Notes: a model not told the origin generated them from the sequence alone. Positions 37,257 to 47,094 are shown, counted from the stretch's first letter. The stretch is DNA of 64,000 bases from Candidatus Poribacteria bacterium (GCA_028824685.1 JAPPCZ010000110.1:1-64000), one strand, 5' to 3'. Program-made: numbers and translations.

Positions 37257-37487
37257 CTATGCCTTCACTTGCAATAGTGATTTGGGTGTTGAGTAGCCTA
37301 TCGGTTGATAAGACAAATTGGGAAGATTGGTATTTTGCTCTGCGTGTTCAATGGTCATTGATACCAGATTACCTGAAGCGTCCACATCAATGTAGATATT
37401 CTCACTAATTTCCTTCGTTTCGACTACATCATGTGTTGAAAACTCAATCAATGCTGTGTCGGTGTCATGAAAATATGTGACTTTCAC
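37257..37487 (-). CDS. DUF2283 family protein
   Basis: 76 residues. The pattern VTYFHDTDTALIEFS, a central ENIYIDVDASGNLVSMTIEHA and a C-terminal variable tail is that of DUF2283 proteins, small beta-rich proteins of unknown function often found near toxin-antitoxin or mobile loci. The start is GTG at 37487. No partner gene is adjacent. Cytoplasmic. Confidence 0.7.
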   Translation of the reverse strand: MKVTYFHDTDTALIEFSTHDVVETKEISENIYIDVDASGNLVSMTIEHAEQNTNLPNLSYQPIGYSTPKSLLQVKA

Positions 37488-37570
37488 TATTGATTCTCAC
37501 GCTCATGTCATGGGCAAGGCAAGTAATAGTGTCTGTAGTTACCACAAGGCAACTACAGACAGTCATGGTT

Positions 37571-38224
37571 TTACATCGAAAAACTACCGACAAAGACGTT
37601 GTTGGCTGCATCGCCTTGCTGCCAGTTTACCGACAGATGCGTATCTTTATAACGATAAACTTCAGATTTACCGACAATAGCGTTCTGAATCATTGTTAAC
37701 GGTTCATACCAAATTTGATGGGGTTGAGTGCAATGTACACACGGATAACGATTTGCAGACAGTGTGAGTGCTTTCCCAACCGTTACATCGTATTTCGTCC
37801 CTTTTTTGGCAAATGTGATGGGTGCGATTTGCGTTGCAACGACTTTACCAAGAACATCAGCACGTTTTGTGGCAAGCATCTTACTGATCGCCGCTCGCTG
37901 TTCTGGGGTAGTTTTTGTGTCCATATACAACACACTCTTACGTGTCTTTGTATCAATCGCCAAGTTGTTTTTGGCACTCACCACTGCAACAACGGTTAAG
38001 CCATCCAACGAAACGCCGTCCCAACTTCCACGATGGATATTCCAAACAAGCGTTGCCTCTTTGCCACCTTCCACGAATTCTGCACCGAAATGGCATGCAC
38101 CAACATAGACACTCGCGGACCGAGCTTCAATATACTCACCTTGCACAATCGAGGTATCTGTAGCAAAAACAAAACCTACCACGAGCATAAGTGCAAGCGT
38201 TGTGAAAACAAATACTCTTTTCAT
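37571..38224 (-). CDS. Secreted DUF1326 family protein
   Basis: 217 residues with a signal peptide (VFVFTTLALMLVVGFVFA). GEYIEARSASVYVGACHFGAEFVEGG at the mature N-terminus and SWDGVSLDGLTVVAVVSA fit the DUF1326 family, whose function is not known. A late CVHC motif (YPCVHCTQPHQIW) and the early Cys could bind metal or form disulfides. AGGGAG stands seven bases ahead of the ATG, and a strong promoter lies at 38294-38322, so it is probably transcribed alone. Confidence 0.7.
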   Translation of the reverse strand: MKRVFVFTTLALMLVVGFVFATDTSIVQGEYIEARSASVYVGACHFGAEFVEGGKEATLVWNIHRGSWDGVSLDGLTVVAVVSAKNNLAIDTKTRKSVLYMDTKTTPEQRAAISKMLATKRADVLGKVVATQIAPITFAKKGTKYDVTVGKALTLSANRYPCVHCTQPHQIWYEPLTMIQNAIVGKSEVYRYKDTHLSVNWQQGDAANNVFVGSFSM

Positions 38225-38293
38225 ACTAATTCTCCCTTCTGATTTCAGATTACCTTACCGGACTTAAGCGCCGGAATTACACCTCTTATTTTT

Positions 38294-38322
38294 ATTATAC
38301 CAAAACACTTTGAAAAAATCAA
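38294..38322 (-). promoter_or_regulatory. Sigma-70-type promoter for the DUF1326 gene
   Basis: On the minus strand, TTGATT (38322-38317), a 17-base spacer and TATAAT (38299-38294), about 70 bases ahead of the ATG at 38224 and just after the stop of the amidohydrolase gene. Confidence 0.65.
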
Positions 38323-38330
38323 GGCAACTA

Positions 38331-39176
38331 TTAACCCGCTTCAGACAGCAATCGCTGAAGAGTTCCTCCCAAAATCTCCGCTTTGTCAGCTTCGGGAATA
38401 AAAGGGCAGTGAGTGCGGAACGCTTCAAGCGCGTGTTGATACGTCATGAAGTTACGCACTACTGGATAGTCTGAACCCCAACAGAGACGACCAGGACCAA
38501 AATGTTCGTAAAGTGCCCGAACAATCCGATGTGTATCAGAATATGGATAGTCCCATGAGACCTGTGAGACGTAAGCAAATCCAGACATCTTTACGTGGAT
38601 ATTCGGGACATTCGCAGAAGCGAGGACTTCTTGGAGTTGTGGGTACGGATGTTCCTCACCTGCACGCGCACCTGCCATGTGGTGACATAGAAACGGTACC
38701 GTAGGAAACTGTGCTGCCAGTTTACGAAGCGGTGCGTGTTGATGGCTTCCCATAGCAATACTCGCAATTAGTCCGAGATCAGCAGTCGTTTGGAAGAAAC
38801 GTTGTCCCTCCTCCGAGAAGAACCAACTCCCATCGTCATCACCTTTGAGGTAGTGCGTGTAGCCTTTGAGATTGTATGTTTTGGCTGCAGTTCTAAGACG
38901 CTCAGCTGCACCGTCGGTGTGATATGTATCTGTCCAAGAACAATCCACATCTGCAAACTGAATCAGTCTATCTGGATAGTGTTGAACACATTCTGCAGCA
39001 TAGTCATTGTTATCGGGATTTCTATCAATACGTGCGCATATAAGCACTGCTTTGTCAACGTTGTGTCGATCCATTTCGTGAAGAAGTTGTTCCACTTGTC
39101 CACGACTCTCGTCATCGGGAACAGGAGGTTGGTAAGGCCAGCGTGGCCAAGCATGTGTATGTGAATCAATAATCAT
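38331..39176 (-). CDS. Amidohydrolase family protein (Amidohydro_2 type)
   Basis: 281 residues, TIM-barrel metal-dependent hydrolase. It opens MIIDSHTHAWP with the HxH metal motif. LCHHMAGA in the middle carries a further His pair, and RLCWGSDYPV the late catalytic Asp. This arrangement resembles 2-pyrone-4,6-dicarboxylate hydrolase and other Amidohydro_2 lactonases or decarboxylases; the substrate cannot be told. GAGGAG lies five bases ahead of the ATG. No signal peptide. Confidence 0.8.
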   Translation of the reverse strand: MIIDSHTHAWPRWPYQPPVPDDESRGQVEQLLHEMDRHNVDKAVLICARIDRNPDNNDYAAECVQHYPDRLIQFADVDCSWTDTYHTDGAAERLRTAAKTYNLKGYTHYLKGDDDGSWFFSEEGQRFFQTTADLGLIASIAMGSHQHAPLRKLAAQFPTVPFLCHHMAGARAGEEHPYPQLQEVLASANVPNIHVKMSGFAYVSQVSWDYPYSDTHRIVRALYEHFGPGRLCWGSDYPVVRNFMTYQHALEAFRTHCPFIPEADKAEILGGTLQRLLSEAG

Positions 39177-39274
39177 TATAACTCCTCACAGTCAAGATAA
39201 TGTTTATTAAATTTAGGACTTGTGCCAGTTAACAATATGTTTTATTTGTTTTCACATTATATTTGCATTAGTGT

Positions 39275-39300
39275 TATAAACATATCGTCCCTACGGGACT
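39275..39300. repeat. Fragment of the window-start repeat
   Basis: Positions 39275-39300 repeat the right palindrome arm and flank found at 88-113, including AACATATCGTCCCTAC at 39279-39294. The opposite arm was not seen here. Otherwise the 236-base gap 39177-39412 is AT-rich and shows no gene. Confidence 0.55.
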
Positions 39301-39412
39301 GAAGAACGTATCATCTTATGAAGTCCACGGACGATTAATCTGCTAATGTGAAAAAAATATATTACAATCAGTTATTTAGCACAACTCGTTAAATTTAGGC
39401 TGCTATAGTATG

Positions 39413-40966
39413 TTAATTTTCTGAAGATAATCCGAGCATTAAAGCTCCAAGTTTCTGTTTATCTTTTTCCTGCAAACCTTTGCTACGGTCATCAGAAGTC
39501 GGTATAACAATTCCAGCAATCCTACCATTATACATGACTGCAATCCTATCGCTAAGTAGTAAGAGCTCGTCCAGTTCAGAGGACACAAGTAAAACTGCTT
39601 TTCCACGGTTCCGCGCCTGAATAAGTCGTGTGTGAACAAATTTGGCAGCGTGAATATCCAACCCACGCGTCGGATGTGCAGCGATAATAAGGGAAGGATC
39701 ACCAGATAATTCACGGGCGACAACGACTTTCTGTTGATTTCCACCGGAAAGCGTTTTTATCGGATGTTTTATATCTCCAACCCGAATTTGATATTTATCA
39801 AGGGCATTAAAAGCAAATCTTTGGATGTTCTTTTGATGCAACATAGCGTTGCGAGAAAAAAGTTTTTGTTGATGTTTCCCAATGATAAAATTTTCATCAA
39901 TTCGGTTATTCAGACTAACACCATGACGGTGTCTATCAGCAGGTAAGTGTGCAACTTGTTTTTCTCGGAATTCCATTGTTGAGCAATTGGTGACGGATTC
40001 TCCATTCAAAACCAAATTTCCGTGCTGAATTTTCCGCAATCCTGTCAGGATTTCAATTAATTCGGTTTGACCGTTACCTTCTACGCCTGCTATCCCAACA
40101 ATTTCTCCAGGCAAGATATTGAGATTGATTCTATCAAGAATGTTTTTACCTGTTCCAGTTCTCACTGTTACATCTTCTAAACGGAGCATAGGACTTTCTT
40201 GGTTAGTTTCTTTTCGCTCTATCCAACTTTGAAGGACTGGCTCACCAAGGATATGTTCTGCCAATTGATGTGAATTAGTTTCAGAAATAGGGCAAGTAGC
40301 AACAGTTTTCCCACGACGCATTACGGTTGCGGTATCGGCTATTGTCATTACCTCATCGAGTTTATGGGTAATAATAATGATGCTTCTACCTTCCCTTTTG
40401 AGACCACGCATACATTCAAATAAACCTTCAATCTCTTGTGGAACAAGCACAGCGGTTGGCTCATCCATAATCAGTATTTCTGCGCCGTGATAAAGGGCTT
40501 TCAGGATTTCTGTGTGTTGTTGTGCACCAATTGATAGTGATTCTATAGGTGTGTTCAATGGCACATCAAACCCAACTTGTTCAGCGAGTTCAGTTATCTC
40601 ATTTTCAGCCTTTTGGTAATCAAGGAGGGTTCCAAATTTACGTTTCTCTTTTGCGAGGATAATATTTTGAAGTGCAGTGAAAGCAGGAATTAATGTGAAG
40701 TGTTGCTGAATCATGCCTAAACCAAGACGCATAGCAGACTTCGGTGAGGCAATAGTTGCAGATTGCCCATCAACAAAGATTTTACCCTCATCTGGTTGAT
40801 AGAGTCCGTAGAGGATTTTCATCAACGTAGATTTACCTGCCCCGTTTTCGCCAACGATAGCGTGAATTTCTCCCTGCTGCAGCGTAAAATCTACATCGGC
40901 ATTAGCCTGTACCTGTCCAAACCTTTTGCTGATACCGCGCATCTCAATAATTGGTGTATGTGCCAT
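39413..40966 (-). CDS. ABC transporter ATP-binding protein, nucleoside/BMP type, orphan
   Basis: 517 residues with two ABC domains. The first has GENGAGKST, LSIGAQQHTEILKAL and LIMDEPTAVLVPQE. The second has a degenerate Walker A (GVEGNGQTE), LSGGNQQKVVVARE and AAHPTRGLDIHA. It is a paralogue of the ATPase at 21888 but lacks that protein's inserted Ser/Asp-rich segment. No permease gene is adjacent within the window. It may work with permeases encoded elsewhere or share those at 19797-21895. The iron alcohol dehydrogenase gene ends 60 bases upstream. Confidence 0.88.
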   Translation of the reverse strand: MAHTPIIEMRGISKRFGQVQANADVDFTLQQGEIHAIVGENGAGKSTLMKILYGLYQPDEGKIFVDGQSATIASPKSAMRLGLGMIQQHFTLIPAFTALQNIILAKEKRKFGTLLDYQKAENEITELAEQVGFDVPLNTPIESLSIGAQQHTEILKALYHGAEILIMDEPTAVLVPQEIEGLFECMRGLKREGRSIIIITHKLDEVMTIADTATVMRRGKTVATCPISETNSHQLAEHILGEPVLQSWIERKETNQESPMLRLEDVTVRTGTGKNILDRINLNILPGEIVGIAGVEGNGQTELIEILTGLRKIQHGNLVLNGESVTNCSTMEFREKQVAHLPADRHRHGVSLNNRIDENFIIGKHQQKLFSRNAMLHQKNIQRFAFNALDKYQIRVGDIKHPIKTLSGGNQQKVVVARELSGDPSLIIAAHPTRGLDIHAAKFVHTRLIQARNRGKAVLLVSSELDELLLLSDRIAVMYNGRIAGIVIPTSDDRSKGLQEKDKQKLGALMLGLSSEN

Positions 40967-41026
40967 TATACTGTCTCTATACGTTTCAGTTTTAAACTTT
41001 GGTTGATATGCTAATTTTGAAAACGG

Positions 41027-42199
41027 TTATGTATTACGCGAGGAAAAGCATTTCCGATATAGCGCGACTATTTCCTCTGTTGAGGCTTGGCGAGGGTTAT
41101 TCGCGGGGCTACCACTTGCAATAGCATCTGCTGCCATCTGATCAATAACTTGTTCAAACTTCTCCTTATCAATACCGATTTCACCAAGACGCGGCATCTG
41201 AATATCATTGACAAGACGTTCCACTGCAGAAATCGCTGCGTCCGCCTGTTTCATTGGTGACAGTCCATCAATCGGTTCACCCATCGCTTGCGCAATATCA
41301 GCAAAACGTTTCGGCGCGCCAACAACGCTAAACTCCATTACATCAAACAGCAGTACTGCGTTTGATAAACCGTGATGTATATGGAAATATGCTCCGATTG
41401 GTCGGGACATGCCGTGAACTAAAGCGACAGACGAATTGCTGAACGCCATACCTGCAATTGATGCACCGAGCATCATATCTGTTCTTGCAGAGATGTTTTC
41501 TCCATCTGCCCACGCTTGTCGCAATGAACCTGAAATCAGTCGAATTGCTTCCAAGGCGAGTGCGTCCGTAATCGGTTGGGAGCGTTTTGAGACATAAGCC
41601 TCTATTGCGTGTGTCAACGCATCAACGCCGACTGCTGCGGTTAGATGCGGCGGGGTTGTAAGCGATAGCAGCGGGTCAACCAATGCTACAGATGCCAGCA
41701 AACAAGCACTACTCAGCATCATTTTGATATTACGATCTGTGTCGGTGATAACGGTAACTTTAGAAACTTCACTCCCCGTTCCTGCGGTAGATGGAATAGC
41801 AATTAGTGGCGCACTTGGATTTGGGATTTTGTCCACACCCATGTAGTCAGCAAATTCGCCATCGTTTGTGAGTTTCATGGCGATGCCTTTGCCGCAATCA
41901 ATTGCACTGCCGCCGCCAATGCTGACAATCAGATCGCAGCTTTCGGCACGGTATTGGTTTAGTCCATCAGTTACGTTTTGTAATGTTGGATCGGGTGTGA
42001 CATCAGAGAAAATAGAGGTGGCTATCCCAGCATTGTGTAGGTTTTTAGCAGTTTGGTCAGCATATCCGATTTTGACAATACCTGGGTCGGTTACAATGAG
42101 TGCGTTTGTTGCACCGAGTCGTTTTGCTTGTTCACCGACTTTTTCAGAAGCGCCAGCACCAGTGATTATTGTGGGTGGGAGTGAGAATGTGGTAGGCAA
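41027..42199 (-). CDS. Iron-containing alcohol dehydrogenase
   Basis: 390 residues, type III alcohol dehydrogenase. The NAD(P)-binding GGGSAIDCGKG, IPSTAGTGSEVS, and the iron site in DALTHAIEAYVS and VHGMSRPIGAYFHIHHGLSNA are complete. The family reduces aldehydes or oxidises alcohols; the physiological substrate is not evident. The start is TTG at 42199 with AGGA eight bases upstream; an ATG nine bases before it is out of frame. Cytoplasmic. Confidence 0.9.
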   Translation of the reverse strand: MPTTFSLPPTIITGAGASEKVGEQAKRLGATNALIVTDPGIVKIGYADQTAKNLHNAGIATSIFSDVTPDPTLQNVTDGLNQYRAESCDLIVSIGGGSAIDCGKGIAMKLTNDGEFADYMGVDKIPNPSAPLIAIPSTAGTGSEVSKVTVITDTDRNIKMMLSSACLLASVALVDPLLSLTTPPHLTAAVGVDALTHAIEAYVSKRSQPITDALALEAIRLISGSLRQAWADGENISARTDMMLGASIAGMAFSNSSVALVHGMSRPIGAYFHIHHGLSNAVLLFDVMEFSVVGAPKRFADIAQAMGEPIDGLSPMKQADAAISAVERLVNDIQMPRLGEIGIDKEKFEQVIDQMAADAIASGSPANNPRQASTEEIVALYRKCFSSRNT

Positions 42200-42219
42200 T
42201 TTTCATTTCCTGAGTGGGA

Positions 42220-42489
42220 TTAAACATTTACAACAATTAGAGGAATATCACTAACTTGGATTTGCGGACGGGATTCAGAAGGTAGTTTTTCTCCTTGCTC
42301 TATTATACATTCAATTACCAGATCAACAGCATCTTGCAGGTTTTTTAATGCTTCTTTCTGGGTATATCCCCAACTTGCAGCACCTTGATGTTCTAACGCG
42401 GGGATATAAGCACGCCAGACAGCGTCTTCATCTGACTCATCAGGCCATTTATCTTTTTCCAACACTACTTGAAATGAATACGTTTTCAT
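42220..42489 (-). CDS. HicB-like protein without HicA partner
   Basis: 89 residues. MKTYSFQVVLEKDKW, WRAYIPALEHQGAASWGYTQKEALKNLQDAVDLVIECIIEQGEKLP fits the partial RNase H-like fold of HicB antitoxin-type proteins. No HicA-like toxin gene is adjacent, and no C-terminal DNA-binding domain is seen, so it may be an orphan regulator. The ATG at 42489 has AGGAGG six bases upstream. The alcohol dehydrogenase gene begins 20 bases after its stop. Confidence 0.75.
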   Translation of the reverse strand: MKTYSFQVVLEKDKWPDESDEDAVWRAYIPALEHQGAASWGYTQKEALKNLQDAVDLVIECIIEQGEKLPSESRPQIQVSDIPLIVVNV

Positions 42490-42599
42490 GTGTTTCCTCC
42501 TACTATAGAAGTATACCACAAAAACGGGTAAAATAAAACGTCTTCACAACTAATGCTAGGGTAATTAGTTTTAGGCATTCTATCTGTTTTAGTCGAAAA

Positions 42600-42625
42600 G
42601 TCGCGACCAGGAAGTCGCTCCTACA
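42600..42625. repeat. Short palindrome of the GTCGCGAC repeat family
   Basis: A GTCGCGACC...GTCGCTCCTACAG sequence like that at 29274-29300. It lies between an AGGGTAATTAGTTTT motif (42558-42572, similar to the MITE terminus) and purH, so the 190-base gap may be a degraded MITE. Confidence 0.45.
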
Positions 42626-42679
42626 GAAGAGACCTGTGAAAGAAGTTAGAAAATATTGGAAAATTGAATGGCTCTGCAA

Positions 42680-44242
42680 CTAATGCCGAAAATGTCGAAC
42701 TCCCGTAAAGCCCATTGCCATACCAAATTTATCCGCCGTTTCAATCACTGACTCATCATTAACTGACCCACCGGGTTGAATAATCGCGCGGATACCTGCC
42801 TCACCTGCAATTTCCACACCATCGGGAAATGGAAAGAAGGCATCGGAAGCTAAAACTGCGTCTTTCGCCTTTTCACCTGCTTTGCGGACAGCGATGATAG
42901 CAGCATCAACCCGGCTCATCTGTCCGGCACCGATGCCAACAGTTTGCGTGCCTTGGGCAAGCAGAATACAATTGGATTTGACATGTTTACACGCCTTCCA
43001 TGCGAAAAGCAAGGATTCTATCTCTTCGTCCGTAGGTTTTCGTTTCGTGACAAACTGTAGATCGCCTTTTTCTATGTTATGCGCATCCTGTTCTTGAACA
43101 AGCACGCCTCCAGTCACATTACGGATTTGCAGAATTGGTTCTGAGTCTGATAGCGAACCAGTTTCAAGTATTCGGCGATTTTCCACGCGAGATAATGCGC
43201 GCAGTGCCTTTTCGGTATAACTCGGCGCGATTATCGCCTCAATTTTCACACCTGATTTTGCGGCATCACGAATGGTATTCGCAGTCTGGATTGTCACTTT
43301 CCGATTTAAGCCTACAATTGAACCGAAGGCAGAAGTGCGGTCGCATTCAAGGGCGTTTGTGAAGGCATCTTGTAGATTGCCCGCGGTCGCCAGTCCGCAA
43401 GGGTTGTTGTGCTTGATGATGGCACAGGTAGGTGTTTTAAAGTCTTTCACTATTTCTGAAGCGGCATCTAAATCGAGGATATTATTGAACGACAGGGGTG
43501 GTCCATTTAGTTGCTTTGCCCATGCAGCGCATGCTGGTGGTTCAGTTTCAGTTCTATAGAAAGCAGCACTTTGGTGTGGATTTTCACCGTATCTAAGCGA
43601 ATCTGCTTTCTGGAAGCGAAGTGTCAGAACATCACCAAATTCCCCATCAGATTGTAAATTGGCAAGATAAGTAGAAATCGCGTTATCATAATGTGCGGTG
43701 TGGAGGAACGCTGTTTTTGCCAATTCAAACCGTATATCTTCGGATAGACACCCATCATTGGTATCTAAATCAGCGATAATTTGTTGATATTGGTCTGGAT
43801 TTGTGAGAACTGCCACGTGTTTATAATTTTTTGCAGCAGCGCGAATCATCGCCGGTCCACCGATGTCTATATTCTCAATCGCTTCTTCAAGTGTGACATC
43901 AGGCTGAGCGACGGTTGCCTCAAACGGATATAGATTGCAAATCACCATGTCAATAGAATATATACCGTTGTTTTTGGCTTGTGCTGAATGCTCGGTGTTG
44001 TCCCACTGTGCAAGCAATCCCCCATGAATTTTTGGGTGGAGTGTCTTAACTCTTCCATCTAACATCTCCGGGAAACCGGTATAATCGGAGACATCAACAA
44101 TCTTAATTCCTGCTTCACGTAGATGTCTGGCTGTGCCGCCTGTGGAAAGGATTTCAACCTCGCGTTGCGCAAGGGCGTTTGCAATCTCTAAAAGGTCCGT
44201 TTTATCATAGGTGCTGATGAGTGCGCGTTCAATTTTTTTCAT
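42680..44242 (-). CDS. purH: Bifunctional AICAR transformylase/IMP cyclohydrolase
   Basis: Catalyses the last two steps of IMP synthesis. 520 residues, normal length. The N-terminal cyclohydrolase domain (MGS-like) shows ISTYDKTDLLEIANAL, STGGTARHLREAGI and GRVKTLHPKIHGGLL. The transformylase domain has LRYGENPHQSAAFYR, the catalytic KHNNPCGLA and SDAFFPFPDGVE, ending in FRH. It follows the serine acetyltransferase-like gene by 63 bases and may be at the end of that transcript. Confidence 0.97.
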   Translation of the reverse strand: MKKIERALISTYDKTDLLEIANALAQREVEILSTGGTARHLREAGIKIVDVSDYTGFPEMLDGRVKTLHPKIHGGLLAQWDNTEHSAQAKNNGIYSIDMVICNLYPFEATVAQPDVTLEEAIENIDIGGPAMIRAAAKNYKHVAVLTNPDQYQQIIADLDTNDGCLSEDIRFELAKTAFLHTAHYDNAISTYLANLQSDGEFGDVLTLRFQKADSLRYGENPHQSAAFYRTETEPPACAAWAKQLNGPPLSFNNILDLDAASEIVKDFKTPTCAIIKHNNPCGLATAGNLQDAFTNALECDRTSAFGSIVGLNRKVTIQTANTIRDAAKSGVKIEAIIAPSYTEKALRALSRVENRRILETGSLSDSEPILQIRNVTGGVLVQEQDAHNIEKGDLQFVTKRKPTDEEIESLLFAWKACKHVKSNCILLAQGTQTVGIGAGQMSRVDAAIIAVRKAGEKAKDAVLASDAFFPFPDGVEIAGEAGIRAIIQPGGSVNDESVIETADKFGMAMGFTGVRHFRH

Positions 44243-44305
44243 ATTACATATATCCCATTGGGTTTTGAAGGGGGATTATAAACTTACCTTGCAAAGCACG
44301 ATATT

Positions 44306-45580
44306 CTATATCACATATCTGGGAAATCCAAAGCCATCATTAGCAACGTGGCTTCGTGCAGGTATCTGTGCACGCGTGGGTATAATCAGATCCATTTCAG
44401 ATGTATTCTCTATCACTGTGCCATCACCGATACGCACCTCATCTCCAATCATTATCTTACCGGGATGTTCTGCGGCACCACGTATCGTTCCAATGACGAC
44501 TGATGAACCGATACGACAACCTTGATCAATCTCAACAAAGCCATAAATTTCAGTATTTGTGCCGATAGTGGTGTGGTCTGCAATTTGGACTGGACCGAGA
44601 AGACTTGTGTCTGTACCGATCTCAACAAAATCCCCGATGACTGGATGGCGTTGCTTTACTTTTACACTTAACCCACCAAGAGTGCAAGGGTAAAGAACAC
44701 ACCCAGAACCGATAATACCTGTTTGTCCTGTTGTCACGCCACGGTGTGGGTGTTCTAAGAAGTTTGCATCACCTATTTCAGTTTCTGGATGTAGATCGGC
44801 TTGATAATAACGTCCTCCGAGTTCCGCAATGGCTCGGGGCAACAGCGGAACAGGTACTCTGTGGAGGTCTGGATTATTTTCAGGTGGTTCACTCCGTGTC
44901 AACGCATAAGCCACATCGTGGTAAAATAACACACGCCATCCAGGATAGGTGCTGACGACGAGTTGGAGTTGATATTCAAAAACGGAGGCAAGGTTCAATG
45001 TGCCGAGAAAATCTTGGTATGGGTCAAAACTTCGCTCCTTAATTGCGTTATCAATTTGGGAACGGAAATCAAGGGCTGCCAGTTTTTCGCGAGAGATACC
45101 GTTATGCAGAAGATACGCATCCCAAACAGCAGGGTCTTTGAGGGATGCGAAGCGATTCCAGAGCGCGCGACTTTTTAGGCGTGGCAGTTCCCAAAGAAGT
45201 GAGAAGGCAGTTTCAAGTGCAGCACTCAGATGTGTTTCGTCTGTAACCGCTAAAAACGACTGTGCTACCATCGCATATAACTGGTCTGCCACCTCTTCAA
45301 TTGCTTCTGAAAGTTCTCGCTTTTGATTAAAAAGATGTGGCGCATTGTGAGAACCTGGTGCGACACATTCTAACAAATTTCCCAAAACGGTTTCAAGAAT
45401 ATCGCGATTGACGAACCCGCGTCCAGAACGTTGTGACAATCCTTCTCGGCTTGTGCTGTCTATACGTAAAGCGTTAAGCTCTGACTTGCTGTAGATTGGA
45501 CGAAGCCGTTCTAACGTTTGGGTTAGTAGCGGTTTTTTTCGCTGTTCGTAAGAGACATCAAATAGTGTGGTTTCTGACAT
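44306..45580 (-). CDS. Serine O-acetyltransferase-like hexapeptide enzyme
   Basis: 424 residues, longer than the usual CysE (about 270). The N-terminal ~230 residues are helical, like the N-terminal SAT domain but extended. From about residue 270 a left-handed beta-helix follows, with EHPHRGVTTGQTGIIG, LYPCTLGGLSVKVKQRHPVIGDFVEIGTDTSLLGPVQI and more hexapeptide turns; the TLGG and RHP stretches are CysE-like. It would make O-acetylserine for cysteine synthesis. GGAG precedes the ATG. It lies 56 bases after the aminotransferase gene, which may supply or consume serine. Confidence 0.8.
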   Translation of the reverse strand: MSETTLFDVSYEQRKKPLLTQTLERLRPIYSKSELNALRIDSTSREGLSQRSGRGFVNRDILETVLGNLLECVAPGSHNAPHLFNQKRELSEAIEEVADQLYAMVAQSFLAVTDETHLSAALETAFSLLWELPRLKSRALWNRFASLKDPAVWDAYLLHNGISREKLAALDFRSQIDNAIKERSFDPYQDFLGTLNLASVFEYQLQLVVSTYPGWRVLFYHDVAYALTRSEPPENNPDLHRVPVPLLPRAIAELGGRYYQADLHPETEIGDANFLEHPHRGVTTGQTGIIGSGCVLYPCTLGGLSVKVKQRHPVIGDFVEIGTDTSLLGPVQIADHTTIGTNTEIYGFVEIDQGCRIGSSVVIGTIRGAAEHPGKIMIGDEVRIGDGTVIENTSEMDLIIPTRAQIPARSHVANDGFGFPRYVI

Positions 45581-45636
45581 ATTGTCTCCGGGAAACGGAA
45601 GTTTTCAAGTGTAAAGAAAAGCAACTCCCTATTCTT

Positions 45637-46788
45637 TTATCTTTCTTGATTGGCAAACTTTGTGAAAACTTCTTGCGCGGTGGCGACACCAGTGCCAAGT
45701 GAAATATCATATCCAATTTCCGCCAAACCTCTCTCAAATGCTGAGATAGCGACGATAACATCGCTTTCGTTCATCCAACCAAGGTGTGCAATGCGAACAA
45801 TTTTGCCACCCAAATCACCTTGTCCACCCGCATACGTGATGCCGTGTTTTTCACGCATCATCTTCACAAACGCTTTTCCGTCAATTTCTTTTGGCAACCG
45901 AATTGATGTTAATGTGTTTGCAGGAGATGTAGCGAATAGTGGGAGTCCAATTGCCTTAACAGCATTGCGTGTTGCAATAGCCATACGGTTGTGGCGAGAA
46001 ATAGTGTTACGTATCCCCTCTGCACAGATGTGGTTGAGCGCATATTGGAGTCCTACAAGGAGTGTAATGGCAGGGGTGTAAGGCACTGAACCCTCTAATC
46101 CACGTTGATGTGCTTTTCGGAAATCAAGATAATACTTCGGCAGATCAGACCGATCAACCGCTTCCCATGCACGCTCATTGAGTGCAGCAAAGGCGAGTCC
46201 GGGAGGTGTCATCAATCCTTTTTGTGAACAGGATACGACTACATCAACGCCCCAATTGTCCATCTGTAAATCATCTGCGCCGAGTGCACTGACTGCATCT
46301 ACAACAAGCAATGTCGGACTGGATTGTGTCAAACGCGCAAGTGCCTCAATGTCGTGCAAAGCACCTGTTGATGTTTCACATAGTGTAGCAAAAACTGCTT
46401 GGACATCGGGATTTTCGGTTAACTTTGTTTCCACTATTTCGGGTGTTACAGAATCTCCCCACCTAACATCAATGGGGACAACCTCAACGCCGTACGCCTC
46501 ACAGATTTCCGCCCACCGTTCACCAAATTTGCCGCTTCGGATAACTAAAACCTTATCGCCTCGGCATAATAGATTTGCTACTGCTCCGTCCATTGCCCCT
46601 GTACCAGATGATGTTAAGAAAAGCACATCGTTTTCTGTCTGGAAGACGTGCTTGAGTTTTTCTAAGACATCTTTAATGAGTGCAACAGCATCTTCACTTC
46701 GGTGATAGTCAATCGGTTGCGCCATTGCTAACAAGGGTTCTGGCGGAATTGGCGTTGGTCCTGGGGTAAACAGATAACTTTTTTTCAT
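45637..46788 (-). CDS. Class V aminotransferase (alanine-glyoxylate/serine-pyruvate type)
   Basis: 383 residues, PLP enzyme. It starts LFTPGPTPIPPE, has FLTSSGTGAMDGAVANLL, GALHDIEALARL and the PLP lysine in VVSCSQKGLMTPPGLAF around residue 195, then GLEGSVPYTPAI. The family transfers amino groups among serine, alanine, glyoxylate and pyruvate. It begins seven bases after the stop of a 71-residue gene and precedes the serine acetyltransferase-like gene, so a serine/cysteine link is plausible. Confidence 0.88.
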   Translation of the reverse strand: MKKSYLFTPGPTPIPPEPLLAMAQPIDYHRSEDAVALIKDVLEKLKHVFQTENDVLFLTSSGTGAMDGAVANLLCRGDKVLVIRSGKFGERWAEICEAYGVEVVPIDVRWGDSVTPEIVETKLTENPDVQAVFATLCETSTGALHDIEALARLTQSSPTLLVVDAVSALGADDLQMDNWGVDVVVSCSQKGLMTPPGLAFAALNERAWEAVDRSDLPKYYLDFRKAHQRGLEGSVPYTPAITLLVGLQYALNHICAEGIRNTISRHNRMAIATRNAVKAIGLPLFATSPANTLTSIRLPKEIDGKAFVKMMREKHGITYAGGQGDLGGKIVRIAHLGWMNESDVIVAISAFERGLAEIGYDISLGTGVATAQEVFTKFANQER

Positions 46789-46795
46789 GATTGAT

Positions 46796-47011
46796 TTATG
46801 CTGTTCCTACTGCACCAGGTGACTTGCCTTCTACACTCAAGACAACCCACTCTCTGCTCAGGAGTTGTAGTACTGACACAATTGCTTCGCGTTGTCCAGC
46901 ACTATCCATCGGCACTTCGATTGTGAGGGTTGCAAATTCCTCTTTTTGCACATCACCGTCTTTGTCAAACTTCATCGGTGTGATTTGTATCTTTTTTAGT
47001 TTTGCATCCAT
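46796..47011 (-). CDS. Small protein of unknown function
   Basis: 71 residues, no membrane segment. It reads as a small alternating beta/helix protein (KKIQITPMKFDKDGDVQKEEFATLTIEVPMD, then a helix with REAIVSVLQLLSREW). I do not recognise a family. GGAGG stands 11 bases before the ATG, and the aminotransferase gene starts seven bases after its stop, which supports it being real and cotranscribed. Confidence 0.6.
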   Translation of the reverse strand: MDAKLKKIQITPMKFDKDGDVQKEEFATLTIEVPMDSAGQREAIVSVLQLLSREWVVLSVEGKSPGAVGTA

Positions 47012-47094
47012 ATTTTATTAATCCTCCAGATTTAATTTATACTGAAATGAGTAGTAGGTTGGGTAGAGCATAAGCAAAACCCAAAAACTGACTA

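Noticed and set aside
46178..46705. 175-codon frame antisense to the aminotransferase gene
   Set aside because: It mirrors a well-supported PLP enzyme and has no recognisable motif.
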